Source: Pseudomonas laurylsulfativorans (GTDB taxonomy: Bacteria > Pseudomonadota > Gammaproteobacteria > Pseudomonadales > Pseudomonadaceae). From it: 64,000 nucleotides of DNA. Made by a program: the position numbers and the translations under genes. The notes under the pieces are model-generated. The model searched no databases. It was not told where the DNA came from and was given only the letters and a program-made list of their open reading frames with translations. Location of the stretch: the NCBI RefSeq assembly GCF_002906155.1, contig NZ_MUJK01000010.1, forward strand, positions 1 through 64,000. Reading direction: 5' to 3'. Each line of letters opens with the position of its first letter. The first letter of the stretch is position 1. This document shows positions 61,789 through 64,000 of the stretch, piece after piece.

Positions 61789-62658
61789 ATGAAAGTACTC
61801 ATCAATGGCCGGCATGGTCAGGTTTCACATGAGTTGCAACGGCGACTGGGGGCTGTTGGCGAACTGATCGTATTGGGTCGCGACCAGCTCGATCTCGCGC
61901 AACCCGATCAGATTCGCCGTCAGGTGCAAAACGTCCGGCCTGATCTGATTATCAACGCCGCGGCCCATACGGCGGTTGATCTGGCAGAAAACGAGCCGCA
62001 ATCAGCCTTTGCCATTAACGCTGTAGCTCCCGGCATACTTGCCGAAGAGGCACTGGATCTCGACATCCCGTTGATCCATTACTCCACGGACTATGTATTC
62101 GACGGGACGAAAGCTGCGCCTTACAACGAGGACGACACGCCCAACCCGCTCGGGGTGTACGGCAAGAGCAAGCTGGCCGGTGAGCAGGCCATCAGGGACG
62201 TGCAAGGCAGACACCTGATCCTGCGTACCAGTTGGGTCTATTCAACCCATGGCCGTAACTTTCTGCTGACGATGCAACGTTTGCTGCAAGAGAAACCGGA
62301 GTTACGTGTAGTCGCCGATCAAATCGGAGCACCGACCTGGGCCGGCACAATCGCCAACAGCACCCTTGCCTTGATTGAACACTGGCAGGCGAACGAAGTG
62401 GCCAACTGGGGTACTTATCACCTGACCGCTCAAGGTGAGACCTCCTGGTTTGGCTTCGCCCAGGCAATTGGCGAAGCACTGCGACAACAGGGCAAGCCCT
62501 GCGCCGACCTGCTTGCGATCCCGTCCAGCGACTACCCCACTCCCGCCGCCAGGCCGCTCAACTCGCGACTCGATTGCAGTCGCTTGCAGCGCGACTGGGG
62601 CGTCAGTCAACCTGACTGGCAAGCAGCGCTGCGCGAGTGCCTGACTGAACAATCCTGA
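61789..62658 (+). CDS. rfbD: dTDP-4-dehydrorhamnose reductase RfbD
   Basis: A 289-residue SDR-type reductase for the last step to dTDP-L-rhamnose. It shows NAAAHTAVDLAENEP, STDYVFDGTK and the catalytic YGKSKLAGE. It is 46 bases after rfbA. The epimerase gene rfbC, often in this cluster, does not follow within the window. Confidence 0.96.
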   Translation: MKVLINGRHGQVSHELQRRLGAVGELIVLGRDQLDLAQPDQIRRQVQNVRPDLIINAAAHTAVDLAENEPQSAFAINAVAPGILAEEALDLDIPLIHYSTDYVFDGTKAAPYNEDDTPNPLGVYGKSKLAGEQAIRDVQGRHLILRTSWVYSTHGRNFLLTMQRLLQEKPELRVVADQIGAPTWAGTIANSTLALIEHWQANEVANWGTYHLTAQGETSWFGFAQAIGEALRQQGKPCADLLAIPSSDYPTPAARPLNSRLDCSRLQRDWGVSQPDWQAALRECLTEQS

Positions 62659-62728
62659 GTATCAACCGCTACCCGCACCGGCATTGAAACACCAAATCTG
62701 CGCGTCGCAACGGCGTAGGGTAGCGGGT

Positions 62729-62752
62729 ATGCGGGCTTGCTCGCGAAAGCGG
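62729..62752. repeat. single REP element
   Basis: One unpaired REP arm (GCGGGCTTGCTCGCGAAAGC) between rfbD and the permease gene. Confidence 0.7.
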
Positions 62753-62858
62753 CATCAGTAGCAACAGCGCCCCTGACTGAGGCAAAAAATTCGCGTATCC
62801 AGTAGCGATCATCCCCGATACGACAGCTTTCCAGCCATTACGACGTACCATCGCAAAA

Positions 62859-62874
62859 TGGCACGTCCGCTGCA
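62859..62874 (+). promoter_or_regulatory. sigma-54 promoter of the ethanolamine permease gene
   Basis: TGGCACG-TCCG-CTGCA matches the -24/-12 consensus with correct GG-to-GC spacing; only the T in TTGC is replaced by C, an accepted variant. It is 44 bases upstream of the start codon. Ethanolamine uptake genes in Pseudomonas are known to use sigma-54 with EatR. Confidence 0.75.
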
Positions 62875-62917
62875 CAGCCCTCCCCTGAGCTTTCCAAACC
62901 ACTCAGGGAGCAAACGC

Positions 62918-64000
62918 ATGAACACACAACTCAAACCCACGCTGGGCACATTGCATCTATGGGGCATCGCGGTCGGGCTGGTGATATCCGGGGAGTATTT
63001 CGGCTGGAGTTATGGCTGGGGCGTGGCCGGGACACTGGGCTTCCTGGTGACCTCGTTCATGGTCGCCACCATGTACACCTGTTTCATCTTCAGTTTCACC
63101 GAGCTGACCACCGCCATTCCTCACGCCGGTGGCCCCTTTGCCTACAGCCGTCGCGCCTTTGGCGAAAAAGGCGGTTTGATCGCCGGGCTGGCGACCCTGA
63201 TCGAATTCGTTTTCGCCCCACCGGCGATTGCCTTGGCCATCGGCGCCTACCTCAATGTCCAGTTCCCTGCCCTGGACCCGAAACACGCGGCAGTGGGTGC
63301 CTATATCGTGTTCATGGGCCTCAACATCCTCGGCGTGAAGCTGGCGGCGACCTTCGAGCTGGTGGTCTGCGTGTTGGCGGTCGCTGAATTGCTGGTGTTC
63401 ATGGGCGTAGTCGCTCCGGCCTTCAGCTTCAGCAACTTCGCGCTCAATGGCTGGGCCGGCTCCGACGTGTTCGGCGCCCCGGCGATTGCCGGGATGTTCG
63501 CGGCGATCCCCTTTGCCATCTGGTTTTTCCTCGCCATCGAAGGCGCAGCCATGGCCGCCGAAGAAGCCAAGGACCCGAAACGCACGATCCCCAAGGCCTA
63601 CATCAGCGGTATTCTGACCCTGGTGCTACTGGCGATGGGCGTGATGTTCTTCGCCGGTGGCGTCGGCGACTGGCGCACCCTGTCGAACATCAACGACCCT
63701 CTGCCGCAGGCGATGAAAACCGTGGTAGGCGAAAGCTCCGGCTGGCTGCACATGCTGGTATGGATTGGCCTGTTCGGTCTGGTGGCGAGTTTCCACGGGA
63801 TCATCCTCGGCTACTCGCGACAGTTCTTCGCCCTCGCCCGGGCCGGTTACCTGCCGGCGTCCCTGGCCAGATTGTCGCGTTTTCAAACCCCGCACCGGGC
63901 GATCATCGCCGGTGGCTTGATCGGTATCGCAGCCATCTACAGCGACGGCCTGATCAACCTCGGCGGCATGACGCTGACCGCCGCCATGATCACCATGGCC
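62918..64000 (+). CDS. eat: ethanolamine permease (partial, runs off the window)
   Basis: The first 361 codons of an amino acid-polyamine-organocation permease. HLWGIAVGLVISGEYFGWSY is characteristic of the ethanolamine permease (TIGR00908) group. About nine transmembrane segments are visible before the edge. The frame is open to the last base. GGGAG precedes ATG 62918. It probably imports ethanolamine as a carbon and nitrogen source; its ammonia-lyase genes should lie to the right. Confidence 0.9.
   Translation, partial: MNTQLKPTLGTLHLWGIAVGLVISGEYFGWSYGWGVAGTLGFLVTSFMVATMYTCFIFSFTELTTAIPHAGGPFAYSRRAFGEKGGLIAGLATLIEFVFAPPAIALAIGAYLNVQFPALDPKHAAVGAYIVFMGLNILGVKLAATFELVVCVLAVAELLVFMGVVAPAFSFSNFALNGWAGSDVFGAPAIAGMFAAIPFAIWFFLAIEGAAMAAEEAKDPKRTIPKAYISGILTLVLLAMGVMFFAGGVGDWRTLSNINDPLPQAMKTVVGESSGWLHMLVWIGLFGLVASFHGIILGYSRQFFALARAGYLPASLARLSRFQTPHRAIIAGGLIGIAAIYSDGLINLGGMTLTAAMITMA

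Noticed and set aside
1..64000. CRISPR array, tRNA or rRNA genes
   Set aside because: The regularly recurring palindromes are REP elements of variable spacing, not CRISPR repeats. No tRNA cloverleaf or rRNA sequence was seen, including at the tesA att site.

Overview
The window is a piece of chromosome from a fluorescent-group Pseudomonas. The evidence is the 83-residue OprI lipoprotein, the class II DAHP synthase, the earP-efp pair, a cysB neighbourhood typical of the genus, a complete kdpFABCDE operon, and many Pseudomonas-type REP palindromes between genes. Most of the DNA is GC-rich core genome. Two segments are accessory: an IS110-family element at the extreme left (about 1-1341) and an integrative element of about 7.8 kb inside tesA (about 29997-37841).

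Left to right: IS110/IS1111-type transposase; msrB, alaA-type aminotransferase, htpX; tpm, ygiD-type dioxygenase, a DeaD-type RNA helicase, an enoyl-CoA hydratase-like gene and a spermidine-synthase-like gene; class II DAHP synthase, a YcaQ-type protein, a DUF1127 protein, LysR regulators and a TSUP permease; the organic-peroxide locus ohrR-ohr-esterase; earP-efp; a small membrane protein and a GreA/B-like factor; cysB, usp, a 5'-nucleotidase, panE, a thioredoxin-like gene, a PilZ gene, class I DAHP synthase, a GNAT gene, oprI, an L,D-transpeptidase and a small hypothetical gene.

The integrative element starts with a tyrosine recombinase. Its cargo is a compact four-gene cluster that matches the His-Xaa-Ser (Hxs) system: HxsA, a peptide ending in six perfect H-X-S triplets; HxsD, a small protein; and two radical-SAM enzymes, HxsB and HxsC. 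The four genes are overlapping or nearly so. Behind them come a duplicated 120-bp module, an unrecognised protein with HTH-like and AT-hook-like segments, very small frames and a KilA-N protein. Integration split tesA. The native 3' end is stranded at 29726-30014, and the working tesA (37553-38158) is a chimera of host 5' part and element-borne 3' part. An 18-bp core (29997-30014 and 37824-37841) marks both junctions.

Right of the element: an ABC transporter pair divergent from tesA, greB, a DoxX protein, an MltF-like transglycosylase, tatD, a chemoreceptor, an Mpo1/DUF962-like protein, a thioesterase, a CHAD protein, a lipoprotein, a patatin-like phospholipase, kdpFABCDE (reverse strand), rfbB-rfbA-rfbD for dTDP-rhamnose, and the start of an ethanolamine permease with a good sigma-54 promoter sequence.

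The Hxs-bearing element is the most interesting region. The Hxs family is a bioinformatically defined, probably peptide-modifying system; to my knowledge its product and role have not been settled. Everything here was read by eye, with no database search.
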